Shown in pieces: positions 1 to 9,510 of a stretch of 64,000 nucleotides of DNA. Position numbers and translations under genes: made by a program. Source of the DNA: Bacteroidia bacterium (GTDB taxonomy: Bacteria > Bacteroidota > Bacteroidia > SXHM01). Positions within the stretch are counted from its first letter, which is position 1. The number at the start of each line of letters is the position of its first letter. The notes under the pieces are model-generated. The model worked only from the letters and a program-made list of their open reading frames with translations. It ran no database searches and was not told the origin of the DNA. Location of the stretch: positions 389,876-453,875 of the forward strand of contig JAJVIC010000002.1 of NCBI GenBank assembly GCA_022072225.1, written 5' to 3'.

Positions 1-242
1 AGAAAATTATTAAGACCGTGAAATCAACAGGAGCTGTAGTAAGCGGACCAATTCCACTACCTACACATACTAAAATTTTCACCGTATTGCGTTCGCCACA
101 CGTGAATAAAAAAGCGAGAGAACAATTTAAACATTGCTCTTACAAAAGACTGTTGGATATCTACAGTTCTACCGCTAAAACAGTAGACGCTTTGATGAAG
201 TTAGAGCTTCCGAGCGGAGTGGAAGTAGAAATCAAAGTTTAG
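1..242 (+). CDS. rpsJ: 30S ribosomal protein S10, 3' part only
   Basis: This is the C-terminal 79 residues of S10; the gene begins before the window and its frame enters at base 3 ([10 protein letters not shown]). S10 sits in the head of the 30S subunit and, as NusE, also takes part in transcription antitermination. The conserved stretch [12 protein letters not shown] and the ending EVEIKV identify the family. It is the first gene of the S10 operon, as in most bacteria, and rplC follows 61 bp downstream. There is no sign of damage; the truncation is only the window edge. Confidence 0.97.
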   Translation, partial: KIIKTVKSTGAVVSGPIPLPTHTKIFTVLRSPHVNKKAREQFKHCSYKRLLDIYSSTAKTVDALMKLELPSGVEVEIKV

Positions 243-303
243 TTTTTAATAAATTAATTTTCAGGGTAATATAAGCTTTACATAAATAGTAAATTTAAAT
301 AAA

Positions 304-936
304 ATGTCAGGATTAATAGGTAAAAAAGTAGGGATGACCAACATGTTCACAGAGGACGGCAAAAACGTTGCATGTACTGTGATTCAGGCTGGACCTTGCG
401 TTGTAACCCAACTTAAAAACGAGGAGAAAGACGGCTACACAGCGGTTCAGTTATCCTTTGGTGATAAAAAAGAAAAACATACCAGCAAATCAGAAGCCGG
501 TCATTTCAAAAAGGCAAATACTGCTGCTAAGAGAAAAGTAGTAGAGTTTACCGAATTTAAAGAAGTTGCTTCCGGAGCAGTTGAATTAGGAAAGGTGCTT
601 TCTGTTGGTGATGTGTTTCAGGAGGGCGAGTTTGTTGATGTTATCGGAACTTCAAAAGGTAAAGGTTTTCAGGGTGTTGTAAAACGTCATGGATTTAACG
701 GAGTAGGTATGCAGACACACGGTCAGCATAACAGATTGCGTGCACCGGGTTCAATGGGTGCTTCATCATGGCCTTCACGTGTATTTCCGGGCAAACGTTT
801 GGCAGGAAGAACAGGCGGAGAACGCGTAAAAGTTGTGAACCTGAAAGTATTAAAAGTGCTTGCAGACCAAAATCTCCTTATCGTTAGCGGTGCTGTACCG
901 GGAGCAAAAGGTTCATACGTAACACTGGAAAAATAA
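304..936 (+). CDS. rplC: 50S ribosomal protein L3
   Basis: The protein has 210 residues, normal for L3. It begins [11 protein letters not shown] and carries the loop [18 protein letters not shown] (about residues 138-155), which in the ribosome reaches toward the peptidyl transferase centre; the Gln in this loop is methylated in E. coli. The ATG is preceded by an A/T-rich tract with no GGAGG, the usual Bacteroidota arrangement. It lies in S10-operon order between rpsJ and rplD. Confidence 0.98.
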   Translation: MSGLIGKKVGMTNMFTEDGKNVACTVIQAGPCVVTQLKNEEKDGYTAVQLSFGDKKEKHTSKSEAGHFKKANTAAKRKVVEFTEFKEVASGAVELGKVLSVGDVFQEGEFVDVIGTSKGKGFQGVVKRHGFNGVGMQTHGQHNRLRAPGSMGASSWPSRVFPGKRLAGRTGGERVKVVNLKVLKVLADQNLLIVSGAVPGAKGSYVTLEK

Positions 937-982
937 ATATTGTCATCTCTGGCTTAGTTCAGGGTTTTAAAATAAAATAAAA

Positions 983-1612
983 ATGAAATTATCAGTATTT
1001 GACATAAAAGGGAAAGAGACCTCAAAAAAGGTTGAACTCAGCAAAGAAGTTTTTGGTGCAGAGCCAAATGACCATGCAATTTACCTTGATGTAAAGCAAT
1101 ACCTTGCCAACCAACGCCAGGGAACTCACAAATCAAAAGAGCGTGGCGAAGTTGCTTTCAGTACCAAAAAACTTCACAAGCAGAAAGGAACCGGAGGTTC
1201 ACGTAAAGGAAGCCGTAAAAACCCTCTTTATAAAGGTGGCGGTCGTGTGTTTGGACCTAAACCACACGATTATGTGCTGAAAGTAAATCAAAAGGTTAAG
1301 CAATTGGCCCGTATTTCAGCGCTTTCACACAAGGCAAAAGACAACAGCATTGCCATAGTTGAAGATTTCAAATTGGATGCTCCTAAAACTAAGGCCTACG
1401 CTGAGATTTTGAGTAATTTGAAAGTGAACGGAAAAAAAACACTTTTAGTGTTGGCAGAGAACAACAAAAACATATATTTGTCGTCCCGAAATTTAGGGGG
1501 GGCAAAGGTCGTAAATGCTTCTGATTTAAATACTTACGACATATTAAACGCGAATAATTTACTGTTGGTAGAGAGTTCAGTGAAACAAATTGAAACACTG
1601 CTGACCAAGTAA
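983..1612 (+). CDS. rplD: 50S ribosomal protein L4
   Basis: The protein has 209 residues. The basic glycine-rich loop near residues 70-95 (KGTGGSRKGSRKNP, then GGRVFGPKPHDY) is the extension that lines the exit tunnel beside L22. In E. coli L4 represses its own S10 operon through the leader; the leader is outside this window, so such control cannot be judged here. An A-rich tract precedes the ATG. It follows rplC by 46 bp and precedes rplW by 22 bp. Confidence 0.98.
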   Translation: MKLSVFDIKGKETSKKVELSKEVFGAEPNDHAIYLDVKQYLANQRQGTHKSKERGEVAFSTKKLHKQKGTGGSRKGSRKNPLYKGGGRVFGPKPHDYVLKVNQKVKQLARISALSHKAKDNSIAIVEDFKLDAPKTKAYAEILSNLKVNGKKTLLVLAENNKNIYLSSRNLGGAKVVNASDLNTYDILNANNLLLVESSVKQIETLLTK

Positions 1613-1634
1613 TTAATCAATAAACAGGAAAGAA

Positions 1635-1925
1635 ATGGAAATATTAGTAAAACCCCTCATTACTGAAAAAGCGACTGCAATAAGCGAAAAAGCAGGTCGT
1701 TACAGTTTTGTGGTGGATAAAAATGCAAACAAACTGCAAATTAAAAAAGCAGTTGAAGCAATGTATGGCGTAACCGTTGAATCGGTAAATACAATGGTAG
1801 CACCCGGAAAAGTAAAAAGCCGCAACACCAAAACGAAGGTTGTAGTTGGTAACACCGGCAGATATAAAAAAGCGATTGTTACGCTTCAGTCAGGAAACAC
1901 GATAGATTTTTACAGCAATATCTAA
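1635..1925 (+). CDS. rplW: 50S ribosomal protein L23
   Basis: The protein has 96 residues, typical for L23. It starts MEILVKPLITEKA, where ITEKA is the family signature, and continues with KLQIKKAVEAMYGVTVESVNTM. L23 sits at the tunnel exit and serves as the docking site for trigger factor and signal recognition particle in well-studied bacteria. The gene ends 6 bp before rplB, so the two are probably translationally coupled. Confidence 0.98.
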   Translation: MEILVKPLITEKATAISEKAGRYSFVVDKNANKLQIKKAVEAMYGVTVESVNTMVAPGKVKSRNTKTKVVVGNTGRYKKAIVTLQSGNTIDFYSNI

Positions 1926-1931
1926 TACACG

Positions 1932-2756
1932 ATGGCACTCAGAAAATTCAGACCGGTAACACCCGGAACCCGTTTTAAATTAGTTAACGACTTTGATGTT
2001 TTAACAGCGTCAAAACCTGAAAAAAGCCTTGTAAAAGGTATTACTAAAACAGGAGGAAGAAACAACACCGGTAAAATGACTATGCGCTATATAGGTGGTG
2101 GTCACAAAAAAGCTTACCGTGAAGTGGATTTCAAACGTAATAAGTTTGAAGTTCCTGCAACAGTTAAAACTATCGAGTATGATCCAAACCGTTCGGCTTT
2201 CATCGCATTATTGAACTATGCTGATGGCGAGAAAAGATACATTCTTGCACCTCAAGGTTTAAAAGTTGGACAAACTGTAGTTGCCGGAAAAGGAGCTTCA
2301 CCTGAAGTTGGTAACGCACTTTTCTTAAGTGAAATTCCGCTGGGTGCTATTATTCATAATCTGGAATTACAACCCGGCCAGAAAGCAAAAATGGTTAGAA
2401 GCGCAGGTTCTTATGCACAACTGATAGCACGTGAAGGCAGATATGCAACCATTAAATTTCCTTCAGGCGAAACACGTTTAGTGCTTTTAGAGTGCAAAGC
2501 CACAATCGGAGCTGTTTCAAATCCTGACCATAACTTACAAATTCGCGGTAAAGCAGGTATTGCACGCTGGCAAGGCCGCAGACCAAGAGTAAGAGGTGTT
2601 GTAATGAACCCTGTAGATCACCCTATGGGCGGTGGTGAAGGAAGAGCATCAGGAGGTCATCCGCGTTCACGCAAAGGACTTGCAGCAAAAGGTTTAAAAA
2701 CACGTAAGCTGAAAAACCTGAGCAATAAATTTATTGTTGAAAGAAGAAAGAAATAA
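1932..2756 (+). CDS. rplB: 50S ribosomal protein L2
   Basis: The protein has 274 residues, full length for L2. The C-terminal region contains [18 protein letters not shown] with the conserved His near residue 230 that lies close to the peptidyl transferase centre, followed by the basic tail [17 protein letters not shown]2 is a primary 23S rRNA binder needed for subunit joining. It has the standard position between rplW and rpsS, and no odd features are seen. Confidence 0.98.
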   Translation: MALRKFRPVTPGTRFKLVNDFDVLTASKPEKSLVKGITKTGGRNNTGKMTMRYIGGGHKKAYREVDFKRNKFEVPATVKTIEYDPNRSAFIALLNYADGEKRYILAPQGLKVGQTVVAGKGASPEVGNALFLSEIPLGAIIHNLELQPGQKAKMVRSAGSYAQLIAREGRYATIKFPSGETRLVLLECKATIGAVSNPDHNLQIRGKAGIARWQGRRPRVRGVVMNPVDHPMGGGEGRASGGHPRSRKGLAAKGLKTRKLKNLSNKFIVERRKK

Positions 2757-2779
2757 TCACTAAACATTACAAAATATAA

Positions 2780-3082
2780 ATGGCTCGTTCATTAAAAAAA
2801 GGTCCTTTCATTGATTTCAAACTAGAGAAACGTGTTTTGGATTCAATGCAAACCGGAAAAAAAGCGGTTATAAAAACATGGTCACGCAGATCTATGATTT
2901 CTCCTGAGTTTGTAGGACAAACCATAGCAGTTCACAACGGAAATAAATTTATTCCGGTATATGTAACTGAAAATATGGTTGGACACAAATTGGGAGAATT
3001 TGCACCAACCCGTACTTTCCGTGGTCACTCAGGAAATAACAAAGCAGATGCTGCTAAAACTGCCGCACCTAAAAAAGCCTAA
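2780..3082 (+). CDS. rpsS: 30S ribosomal protein S19
   Basis: The protein has 100 residues; the core ([11 protein letters not shown] to [10 protein letters not shown]) is the standard S19 fold that contacts S13 in the 30S head. The last dozen residues ([11 protein letters not shown]) are an Ala/Lys-rich tail beyond the usual end, of low complexity and probably unstructured. The ATG at 2780 follows the A-rich sequence acaaaatataa. Neighbours rplB and rplV are in the expected order. Confidence 0.97.
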   Translation: MARSLKKGPFIDFKLEKRVLDSMQTGKKAVIKTWSRRSMISPEFVGQTIAVHNGNKFIPVYVTENMVGHKLGEFAPTRTFRGHSGNNKADAAKTAAPKKA

Positions 3083-3122
3083 TCATCAGTAGAATAAAGT
3101 ACAACGATATTTAATAGAAAAA

Positions 3123-3548
3123 ATGGGAGCAAGAAAAAAAGAAATGGCTGACAAACTGAAAGAAGCGAAGAAAACAACGTACCTCGCTAAATTAGTTGAC
3201 TGCCCTACATCACCCCGTAAAATGCGTCTGGTAGCAGACATGGTAAGAGGAGTTCAGGTTGACAGAGCATTGCAAATTTTAAAATTCAACTCAAAAGAAG
3301 CAGCTCCGCGTTTGGAAAAACTTCTTCTTTCGGCTATCAGCAACTGGCAAGCAAAAAACGAAGGACAGAAAGTTGAAGATAATAACCTGTTCATTAAAGA
3401 AATTTATGTAGACAGTGCACGCCAAATGAAACGTATTCGTACAGCTCCCCAAGGAAGAGCCCACAGAATCCGTAAACGTTCGAACCACGTTACGTTAATT
3501 TTGGACAGCAAAAAAGAAACCGCTAACGCTAATCAAATAACTCAATAA
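3123..3548 (+). CDS. rplV: 50S ribosomal protein L22
   Basis: The protein has 141 residues, somewhat longer than the E. coli protein because of N- and C-terminal extensions. The conserved core is [14 protein letters not shown] near residue 30 and the tunnel hairpin region ending [18 protein letters not shown] chose the ATG at 3123 (MGARKK), a start familiar in Bacteroidota L22; a second in-frame ATG lies at 3144. The gene ends 5 bp before rpsC. Confidence 0.96.
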   Translation: MGARKKEMADKLKEAKKTTYLAKLVDCPTSPRKMRLVADMVRGVQVDRALQILKFNSKEAAPRLEKLLLSAISNWQAKNEGQKVEDNNLFIKEIYVDSARQMKRIRTAPQGRAHRIRKRSNHVTLILDSKKETANANQITQ

Positions 3549-3553
3549 ATAGA

Positions 3554-4312
3554 ATGGGACAAAAAGCAAACCCTATAGGTAACAGACTGGGCATCATCAG
3601 AGGTTGGGATTCCAACTGGTATGGAGGAAAAAATGCTGCAGAAAAAATTGTAGAAGACGATAAAATCAGAAACTACCTGAAAGCTCGTCTTGTAAAGGCA
3701 GGTATTTCTAAAATTATTATTGAGCGTACTGTAAAACTTATTACCGTTACTGTAAACACAGCTCGTCCCGGAATTATTATCGGGAAAGGCGGAAAAGAGG
3801 TTGATAAGTTGAAAGAAGAGTTAAAGAAAATCACTAAAAAAGATGTTCAGATTAACATATTTGAAATAAAACGTCCAGAATTAGATGCACGTTTGGTTGC
3901 CGACAGCATTGCTCGTCAGATTGAAGGTCGTATTTCTTACCGCAGAGCTATTAAAATGGCTATTGCTTCAACCATGAGAATGGGAGCAGAAGGTATTAAA
4001 TGCACAATTGCAGGTCGTATTGGCGGAGCAGAGATTGCGCGTACAGAGCAATACAAAGAAGGAAGAACACCTTTGCACACATTCCGTGCTGATATTGACT
4101 ATGCGCATGCAGAAGCTCATACAACCTATGGAAGAATTGGAATTAAAATCTGGATTTGCAATGGCGAGGTTTATGGCAAAAGAGATTTGTCGCCAAACAT
4201 AGGAGCTAAATCTCAAAAAGCAAGCGGAGTTTCAGAAGCACCTACCTCAGGAAGCAAATTTGCTGAAAGAAAACCAAGAGGCGAAAGCAGAGACAGAAAA
4301 GAGAGAAAGTAA
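3554..4312 (+). CDS. rpsC: 30S ribosomal protein S3
   Basis: The protein has 252 residues. It starts [14 protein letters not shown] and contains the KH-domain motif [14 protein letters not shown] (about residues 75-88), then the C-terminal domain with [21 protein letters not shown]. The last 35 residues are a charged, low-complexity tail ([20 protein letters not shown]). S3 forms part of the mRNA entry pore with S4 and S5. The ATG lies 5 bp after rplV, and rplP follows. Confidence 0.98.
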   Translation: MGQKANPIGNRLGIIRGWDSNWYGGKNAAEKIVEDDKIRNYLKARLVKAGISKIIIERTVKLITVTVNTARPGIIIGKGGKEVDKLKEELKKITKKDVQINIFEIKRPELDARLVADSIARQIEGRISYRRAIKMAIASTMRMGAEGIKCTIAGRIGGAEIARTEQYKEGRTPLHTFRADIDYAHAEAHTTYGRIGIKIWICNGEVYGKRDLSPNIGAKSQKASGVSEAPTSGSKFAERKPRGESRDRKERK

Positions 4313-4355
4313 TAAGATTTATTAAGACTTAGAGACCGTTTTAAAAGCATAAAAA

Positions 4356-4790
4356 ATGTTACAGCCAAAAAGAACAAAATATCGCAAAATGCACAAGATG
4401 AAAATGAAAGGTAATGCCACTCGTGGTGCAGAGCTTTCATTTGGATCTTTCGGAATTAAAGCAACAGAAGGTGCATGGGTTACAGCACGTCAGTTAGAAG
4501 CTGCCAGGGTTGCCGTTACTCGTTTTATGAAACGTGAAGGACAAATCTGGATAAAAATTTTTCCGGATAAGCCGATTACTAAAAAACCGGCCGAGGTGCG
4601 TATGGGTAAAGGTAAGGGAGCACCTGAATATTGGGTAGCAGTTGTAAAACCCGGTTGCATCATTTTTGAAGCAGACGGAGTACCAATGGCTACTGCAAAA
4701 GAAGCATTGAGACTCGCAGCGCAAAAACTTCCGGTAACAACACGTTTTGTTGTTAGAAGAGATTACCACGAAGAAAAAGCAGTAAAATAA
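4356..4790 (+). CDS. rplP: 50S ribosomal protein L16
   Basis: The protein has 144 residues. It starts [19 protein letters not shown] and includes [23 protein letters not shown] and [17 protein letters not shown], all hallmark L16 sequences. L16 contacts tRNA near the A site and is needed for late 50S assembly. It lies between rpsC and rpmC as in the canonical S10 operon. The ATG is preceded by agcataaaaa, with no Shine-Dalgarno sequence. Confidence 0.98.
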   Translation: MLQPKRTKYRKMHKMKMKGNATRGAELSFGSFGIKATEGAWVTARQLEAARVAVTRFMKREGQIWIKIFPDKPITKKPAEVRMGKGKGAPEYWVAVVKPGCIIFEADGVPMATAKEALRLAAQKLPVTTRFVVRRDYHEEKAVK

Positions 4791-4809
4791 AAATAGCTTA
4801 AAGAAAAAA

Positions 4810-5007
4810 ATGAAACAGTCTGTAATTAAAGAAACAACAGTACAGGATCTTCGCGATAAATTAGCAGAAGAAACAGCTCTGTTAGCGAAATTGAAATTAA
4901 ACCATGCAGTTTCTCCGATTGAGAATCCTTTAAAGATAAAAGCAACACGCAAAAACGTTGCACGTATCCAAACCGAATTACGTAAAAGAGAACTGCAAGG
5001 AAAATAA
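4810..5007 (+). CDS. rpmC: 50S ribosomal protein L29
   Basis: A 65-residue two-helix protein. It starts [32 protein letters not shown] and ends with the helix [17 protein letters not shown], the typical L29 pattern. It binds near the exit tunnel next to L23. It lies 19 bp after rplP and 11 bp before rpsQ, preceded by the A-rich tract aaagaaaaaa. Nothing unusual. Confidence 0.96.
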   Translation: MKQSVIKETTVQDLRDKLAEETALLAKLKLNHAVSPIENPLKIKATRKNVARIQTELRKRELQGK

Positions 5008-5018
5008 TAAATAAGAAA

Positions 5019-5294
5019 ATGGGAACAACAGAAACAACATTAAAGAGAAACCTCAGAAAAGAGCGTATAGGTATTATCGTAAGTGACAAGATGGATAAAT
5101 CCATTGTAGTTGCAGTTGAGCGTAAAGTAAAACATCCTATGTACGGCAAATTTGTTAAGAAAACCAGCAAATTTGTTGCTCATGATGAGAAAAACGAAGC
5201 ACACGTAGGCGATACAGTCAGAATTATTGAAACACGCCCTTTGAGCAAAACTAAAAACTGGAGATTACAAGAAATCATAGAAAGAGCTAAATAA
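5019..5294 (+). CDS. rpsQ: 30S ribosomal protein S17
   Basis: The protein has 91 residues. [19 protein letters not shown] and [20 protein letters not shown] are characteristic of S17, followed by [20 protein letters not shown]. It is a primary 16S rRNA binder in the 30S body. The stop codon lies one base before the rplN start, so the two genes are almost certainly translationally coupled. Confidence 0.97.
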   Translation: MGTTETTLKRNLRKERIGIIVSDKMDKSIVVAVERKVKHPMYGKFVKKTSKFVAHDEKNEAHVGDTVRIIETRPLSKTKNWRLQEIIERAK

Positions 5295-5295
5295 A

Positions 5296-5664
5296 ATGAT
5301 ACAACAGGAATCAAGATTAACAGTAGCTGATAACAGCGGAGCAAAAGAAGTACTTTGCATACGTGTATTAGGCGGAACCAAAAGAAGATATGCTTCTATC
5401 GGTGATAAAATTATTGTAACCGTTAAAAATGCGCTTCCTTCAGGAAACGTAAAAAAAGGAACGGTTTCCAAAGCAGTAATTGTTAGAACCAAAAAGGAAG
5501 TTAGACGTCCTGACGGGTCTTACATCCGTTTTGACGATAACGCAGTAGTTCTTTTATCGGCTACTGACGAATTGCGTGGAACACGTATTTTCGGGCCTGT
5601 TGCAAGAGAATTGCGTGAAAAACAATTCATGAAAATTGTATCACTTGCTCCTGAAGTGTTGTAA
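5296..5664 (+). CDS. rplN: 50S ribosomal protein L14
   Basis: The protein has 122 residues, the standard length. It starts [27 protein letters not shown] and ends IVSLAPEVL, both diagnostic of L14. L14 helps form bridge B8 to the 30S subunit. It opens the spc-operon block, which here follows rpsQ with no gap and no visible promoter, so S10 and spc genes appear to be one transcription unit. Confidence 0.98.
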   Translation: MIQQESRLTVADNSGAKEVLCIRVLGGTKRRYASIGDKIIVTVKNALPSGNVKKGTVSKAVIVRTKKEVRRPDGSYIRFDDNAVVLLSATDELRGTRIFGPVARELREKQFMKIVSLAPEVL

Positions 5665-5693
5665 GAAATATTAAAGTATTTAAGAACAAAAAA

Positions 5694-6008
5694 ATGTCTA
5701 AAATAAAAATTAAAAAAGGTGATGTGGTGAGGATTATTTCCGGAGCCAACCGCGGTAAAGAAGGGAAAGTGCTTGAAGTGCTTATAGATGCACAAAAAGC
5801 ATTGGTAGAGGGTCAGAACATGGTTTCGCGTCACACAAAACCCAATACTAAAAATCCTCAAGGCGGGATTATAAAAAAAGAAGCGCCCATTCATATTTCA
5901 AACCTGCTGGTTATAGACGGTAAAGGAAACCCGACCCGTATTGGCCGTAAAGTTGAAAATGGAAAAATCGTACGTTACTCTAAAAAATCAGGGGAGGTTA
6001 TAAAATAA
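5694..6008 (+). CDS. rplX: 50S ribosomal protein L24
   Basis: The protein has 104 residues with the KOW motif [23 protein letters not shown] at the N-terminus and the typical middle section [30 protein letters not shown]. It is an early assembly initiator on 23S rRNA. Its TAA overlaps the rplE ATG by one base (TAATG at 6006-6010), which implies coupled translation. Confidence 0.97.
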   Translation: MSKIKIKKGDVVRIISGANRGKEGKVLEVLIDAQKALVEGQNMVSRHTKPNTKNPQGGIIKKEAPIHISNLLVIDGKGNPTRIGRKVENGKIVRYSKKSGEVIK

Positions 6009-6553
6009 TGTATACACCAAGACTAAAAAACAAGTACAAAGCAGAAGTAGTTCCGGCTCTTAAAAAAACGTTCAACTACAAAAGCACAATGCAGGTTCCT
6101 AAACTGGAAAAAATCTGCATCAACCAGGGAGTTGGAGATGCTGTATCTGATAAAAAGATTATTGATACTGCTATCAACGAAATGACCACAATTACCGGAC
6201 AAAAAGCAGTTGCAACCAAATCTAAAAAAGATATTTCGAACTTTAAAGTGAGAAAAGGAATGGCTTTGGGTGTTCGTGTTACCCTCCGTGGCGATAACAT
6301 GTATGAATTTCTTGATAGATTAATCTCTGTTGCTATACCGCGTATCCGTGACTTCCGTGGTATCCCTGCAAAAGGTTTTGACGGAAACGGAAACTTTACA
6401 ATGGGTGTTACCGAGCAAATTATCTTCCCTGAAATTGACATTGACAAAGTGAGCAAAATCATGGGTATGGACATAACGTTTGTTACTTCAGCACCAACAG
6501 ATGAAGAAGCAAAAGCATTGTTGAAAGAATTCGGTTTCCCATTTAAAAATTAA
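6008..6553 (+). CDS. rplE: 50S ribosomal protein L5
   Basis: The protein has 181 residues, normal length. The N-terminal segment has [16 protein letters not shown], followed by [24 protein letters not shown] and the signature [26 protein letters not shown]5 binds 5S rRNA with L18 in the central protuberance. The start overlaps the rplX stop by one base; rpsN follows after 30 bp. Confidence 0.98.
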   Translation: MYTPRLKNKYKAEVVPALKKTFNYKSTMQVPKLEKICINQGVGDAVSDKKIIDTAINEMTTITGQKAVATKSKKDISNFKVRKGMALGVRVTLRGDNMYEFLDRLISVAIPRIRDFRGIPAKGFDGNGNFTMGVTEQIIFPEIDIDKVSKIMGMDITFVTSAPTDEEAKALLKEFGFPFKN

Positions 6554-6583
6554 TACTAAAAAACTAAAAAACTTTTCCTCAGA

Positions 6584-6853
6584 ATGGCAAAAGAATCAAT
6601 GAAAGCAAGAGAAGTCAAAAGACAGAAACTTGTAGATAAATATGCAGACAAAAGAGCAGCGTTGAAAGCTGCAGGAGACTACGTAGGTTTGAGTAAACTG
6701 CCGCGTAACTCTTCAAAAGTAAGACTTCACAACCGTTGCAAACTTACAGGTCGTCCTAAAGGGTACATCCGCGAGTACGGTATTTCACGTAATACTTTCC
6801 GCGAAATGGCTTTGAACGGTTTAATCCCCGGAATGACCAAAGCAAGCTGGTAA
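6584..6853 (+). CDS. rpsN: 30S ribosomal protein S14, zinc-free type
   Basis: The protein has 89 residues, the long form that lacks the CxxC...CxxC zinc knuckle; only one Cys is present ([14 protein letters not shown]). The C-terminal [27 protein letters not shown] is diagnostic. It binds 16S rRNA in the 30S head. Together with rpmJ and rpsD it shows that this ribosome uses cysteine-poor, zinc-independent paralogues. Confidence 0.97.
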   Translation: MAKESMKAREVKRQKLVDKYADKRAALKAAGDYVGLSKLPRNSSKVRLHNRCKLTGRPKGYIREYGISRNTFREMALNGLIPGMTKASW

Positions 6854-6887
6854 TTAACACAGAAAACAAAAAATAAATTAATATACA

Positions 6888-7283
6888 ATGACTGATCCAA
6901 TAGCAGACTACTTAACCAGATTGAGAAATGCAATTCAGGCAAAACACAGAGTAGTGGAAATTCCTGCATCAAAGCTGAAAAAAGAAATGACCAAAATTCT
7001 TTTTGAAAAAGGTTATATTCTTAACTATAAATTTGAAGATGAGGGTGTAGCAAAAACTATAAAAATAGCTTTGAAATATAACCCTATTACTAAACAATCA
7101 GCTATTAAGTCACTCGAAAGGGTTAGTTCACCCGGATTGAGAACTTACGCTGATCACAAAAATCTGCCACGCGTAATGAATGGTTTAGGTATTGCAATTA
7201 TCTCAACATCAAAAGGAGTAATGACCGATAAAGAGGCAAAAACTCAGAATGTTGGTGGAGAAGTTTTATGCTATATCCAGTAA
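6888..7283 (+). CDS. rpsH: 30S ribosomal protein S8
   Basis: The protein has 131 residues. It starts MTDPIADYLTRLRNA and ends with the strongly conserved GIAIISTSKGVMTDKEAKTQNVGGEVLCYI. S8 binds helix 21 of 16S rRNA early in assembly and represses the spc operon in E. coli. I see no obvious S8-binding mimic near rplX-rplE, but I could not fold the RNA. Confidence 0.98.
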   Translation: MTDPIADYLTRLRNAIQAKHRVVEIPASKLKKEMTKILFEKGYILNYKFEDEGVAKTIKIALKYNPITKQSAIKSLERVSSPGLRTYADHKNLPRVMNGLGIAIISTSKGVMTDKEAKTQNVGGEVLCYIQ

Positions 7284-7344
7284 ATAAGAGCAAAATTAAA
7301 ATACGAATTTGCGAATAACATAAACGCAATAAACAAAAAATAAA

Positions 7345-7902
7345 ATGTCAAGAATAGGTAAAGCAATAATAAATGTTCCACAAGGTGTTGAGGTAAAAGT
7401 TGCAGGACAAACCGTTACCGTTAAAGGTAAATTAGGTGAACTGACACAAAACCTGAACAATGGAATTGAAGTGAAAGTAGATGCAGGAGTTGTTTCATTA
7501 ACCCGCAACAGCGAAGAAAAAGCGTTGAAAGCACAACACGGTTTATACCGTGCACTTATCGCCAACATGGTTGAAGGTGTTTCTAAAGGATATACAATTG
7601 ACCAGGAGTTAGTAGGTGTTGGTTACAAAGCCGAAGCAAAAGGCCAATTGTTGGAACTTACATTAGGATATTCTCATAACGTGACTTTTGAGCTTCCTAA
7701 AGAAGTAAAGGTTACTACCGTTACCGAAAGAGGTAAAAATCCAATGATAAAACTTACCTCTCATGACAAACAACTGATAGGTCAGGTAGCAGCCAAAATA
7801 CGTTCATTGCGTAAACCGGAACCATTCAAAGGAAAAGGTATCAAGTTTGTAGGTGAAATATTGAGAAAGAAAGCAGGTAAATCAGCAGCCAAAGCAGCAT
7901 AA
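7345..7902 (+). CDS. rplF: 50S ribosomal protein L6
   Basis: The protein has 185 residues. It starts MSRIGKAIINVPQGVEV and contains YTIDQELVGVGYKAEAKGQ and the signature PEPFKGKGIKFVGEILRKKAGK. It consists of two similar domains and sits near the GTPase centre and the sarcin-ricin loop. The 61-bp gap after rpsH is A-rich and contains no terminator. Confidence 0.98.
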   Translation: MSRIGKAIINVPQGVEVKVAGQTVTVKGKLGELTQNLNNGIEVKVDAGVVSLTRNSEEKALKAQHGLYRALIANMVEGVSKGYTIDQELVGVGYKAEAKGQLLELTLGYSHNVTFELPKEVKVTTVTERGKNPMIKLTSHDKQLIGQVAAKIRSLRKPEPFKGKGIKFVGEILRKKAGKSAAKAA

Positions 7903-7928
7903 TAATTTAATAGCTAAAGAAAAAAATA

Positions 7929-8282
7929 ATGTCAACAGTAAAAGAACTTAGAAGAGAAAGCATCCGCAAACGCATCCGCAAGGTTGTTAAAGGTACTGCG
8001 CAGCGCCCTCGCCTGGCTGTTTTTCGCAGCAATAAACAGATTTATGCCCAATTAATTGATGACCTGAGCGGTAAAACACTGCTTGCAGCATCTTCAAGTG
8101 AAAAAGGTGCTGAAGTGAAAGGCCCTAAAATAGAACAGGCAAAAACAGTAGGTAAGTTATTGGCAGAGAAAGCCGTTGCAGCAGGAGTTACCGAGGTTGT
8201 TTTTGATCGTGGCGGATATCTGTATCACGGAAGAGTTAAATCACTTGCAGAAGGAGCAAGAGAGGGCGGACTTAAATTTTAA
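7929..8282 (+). CDS. rplR: 50S ribosomal protein L18
   Basis: The protein has 117 residues with the typical pattern [18 protein letters not shown], then [41 protein letters not shown]. It is one of the 5S rRNA binding proteins with L5 and L25. It lies in spc order between rplF and rpsE, with short A-rich spacers on both sides. Confidence 0.97.
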   Translation: MSTVKELRRESIRKRIRKVVKGTAQRPRLAVFRSNKQIYAQLIDDLSGKTLLAASSSEKGAEVKGPKIEQAKTVGKLLAEKAVAAGVTEVVFDRGGYLYHGRVKSLAEGAREGGLKF

Positions 8283-8303
8283 TCATATTTTCAAAACAAG
8301 ATA

Positions 8304-8822
8304 ATGTCAAACGCAAACGTAAAAAAAGTTAAATCAAGCGAGATTGAACTGAAGGACAGGTTGGTAAGCATTCAACGTGTTACCAAAGTAACCAAAGGTG
8401 GAAGAACATTCACATTTTCAGCCATCGTAGTTGTTGGTAATGAAAAAGGTGTAGTTGGTTATGGACTTGGTAAAGCAAAAGAAGTAACAGAAGCTATCAC
8501 CAAAGGAATTGATGACGCAAAGAAAAACCTCATTAAAGTTCCTGTTAATAAAGGCACAGTGCCACATTCACAACATGGAAAATACAGTGGTTCTTATGTG
8601 TTTTTAAAACCGGCTTCACACGGAACCGGTGTAATCGCAGGTGGTGCGATGCGTGCCGTATTGGAGAGTGCAGGCGTAACAGACGTTTTGGCAAAATCAA
8701 AAGGTTCGTCAAACCCGCATAACGTAGTAAAAGCTACGATGGACGCATTGGTTCAAATGCGTGATGCAGCAACTGTTGCAGCGCAACGCGGAATCAGCTT
8801 AGATAAAGTATTCAACGGATAA
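8304..8822 (+). CDS. rpsE: 30S ribosomal protein S5
   Basis: The protein has 172 residues. The N-terminal double-stranded-RNA-binding-like domain contains [32 protein letters not shown], followed by [32 protein letters not shown] in the C-terminal domain. S5 works with S4 at the decoding centre and affects fidelity. It is followed 11 bp later by the very short rpmD. Confidence 0.98.
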   Translation: MSNANVKKVKSSEIELKDRLVSIQRVTKVTKGGRTFTFSAIVVVGNEKGVVGYGLGKAKEVTEAITKGIDDAKKNLIKVPVNKGTVPHSQHGKYSGSYVFLKPASHGTGVIAGGAMRAVLESAGVTDVLAKSKGSSNPHNVVKATMDALVQMRDAATVAAQRGISLDKVFNG

Positions 8823-8833
8823 AATATAAAGAG

Positions 8834-9010
8834 ATGTCAAAAATTAAAGTAAAACAGGTAAAAAGCGGTATTGACCGCACTGAGCGTCAGAAAAGAACAC
8901 TGCGTGCTCTTGGCTTTACCAAATTAGGACAAACTGTGGAAGTGGAAGCAACTCCGCAAATCCTTGGAATGGTAAAGAAAGTAGAACATTTAGTTACAGT
9001 TGAGAAGTAA
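8834..9010 (+). CDS. rpmD: 50S ribosomal protein L30
   Basis: A 58-residue gene in the gap between rpsE and rplO. The translation begins MSKIKVKQVKSGIDRTERQK and continues LRALGFTKLGQTVEV, ending VEHLVTVEK, which matches L30 in both length and pattern. It lies exactly where L30 belongs in the spc operon. The reverse-strand frame over the same bases is a shadow. Confidence 0.95.
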   Translation: MSKIKVKQVKSGIDRTERQKRTLRALGFTKLGQTVEVEATPQILGMVKKVEHLVTVEK

Positions 9011-9015
9011 ATCAA

Positions 9016-9050
9016 CTTGTAATTTGTGAATTGTAATTTGTAATTTATAT
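9016..9050 (+). repeat. Short-word repeat spacer (rpmD-rplO)
   Basis: The spacer is built of the repeated word TTGTAATTTGTGAATTGTAATTTG. It looks like replication-slippage type low complexity and not like a protein site. Similar but different words fill other spacers in this window (12964, 14690, 18630, 23905, 36318). No function is visible. Confidence 0.6.
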
Positions 9051-9055
9051 AAAAG

Positions 9056-9502
9056 ATGGATTTAAGCAAACTAGCACCGGCAGCAGGTTCGGTAAAAAAT
9101 AACAAAAGATTAGGACGTGGTCAGGGTTCAGGTGGCGGTGGAACAGCTACTCGCGGACACAAAGGAGCACAATCTCGTTCAGGTTATAGCCGTAAAAGAG
9201 GTTTTGAGGGCGGACAAATGCCGTTACAAAGAAGGCTTCCTAAATTCGGTTTTAAAAACATTAACCGCAAAGAATTTCATGGTATTAACCTTGATACACT
9301 TGAAAAACTGGCAGTTGAAAAGAAATTAACTGTAATTGACAAGGCTGCTTTGGTTGCAAACGGACTTGCAGCTAAAAATGATATGATTAAAATTCTGGGC
9401 AGAGGCGAACTGAATGCAAAATTAGAGGTGAAAGCAAATGCTTTTTCTAAATCAGCAGTAGCAGCAATTGAAGCAAAACAAGGCACAGCCACAGTTATCT
9501 AA
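9056..9502 (+). CDS. rplO: 50S ribosomal protein L15
   Basis: The protein has 148 residues. It starts MDLSKLAPAAGSVKNNKRLGRGQGSGGGGTATRGHKG, the glycine-rich N-terminal extension of L15, then GFEGGQMPLQRRLPKFGF. L15 is a late assembly protein of the 50S subunit. It immediately precedes secY (8 bp gap), the usual order at the end of the spc operon. Confidence 0.97.
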   Translation: MDLSKLAPAAGSVKNNKRLGRGQGSGGGGTATRGHKGAQSRSGYSRKRGFEGGQMPLQRRLPKFGFKNINRKEFHGINLDTLEKLAVEKKLTVIDKAALVANGLAAKNDMIKILGRGELNAKLEVKANAFSKSAVAAIEAKQGTATVI

Positions 9503-9510
9503 AAAACTTA

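Noticed and set aside
8887-9105. Minus-strand frame opposite rpmD
   Set aside because: It is the shadow of the L30 gene, which is in its expected operon position on the + strand.
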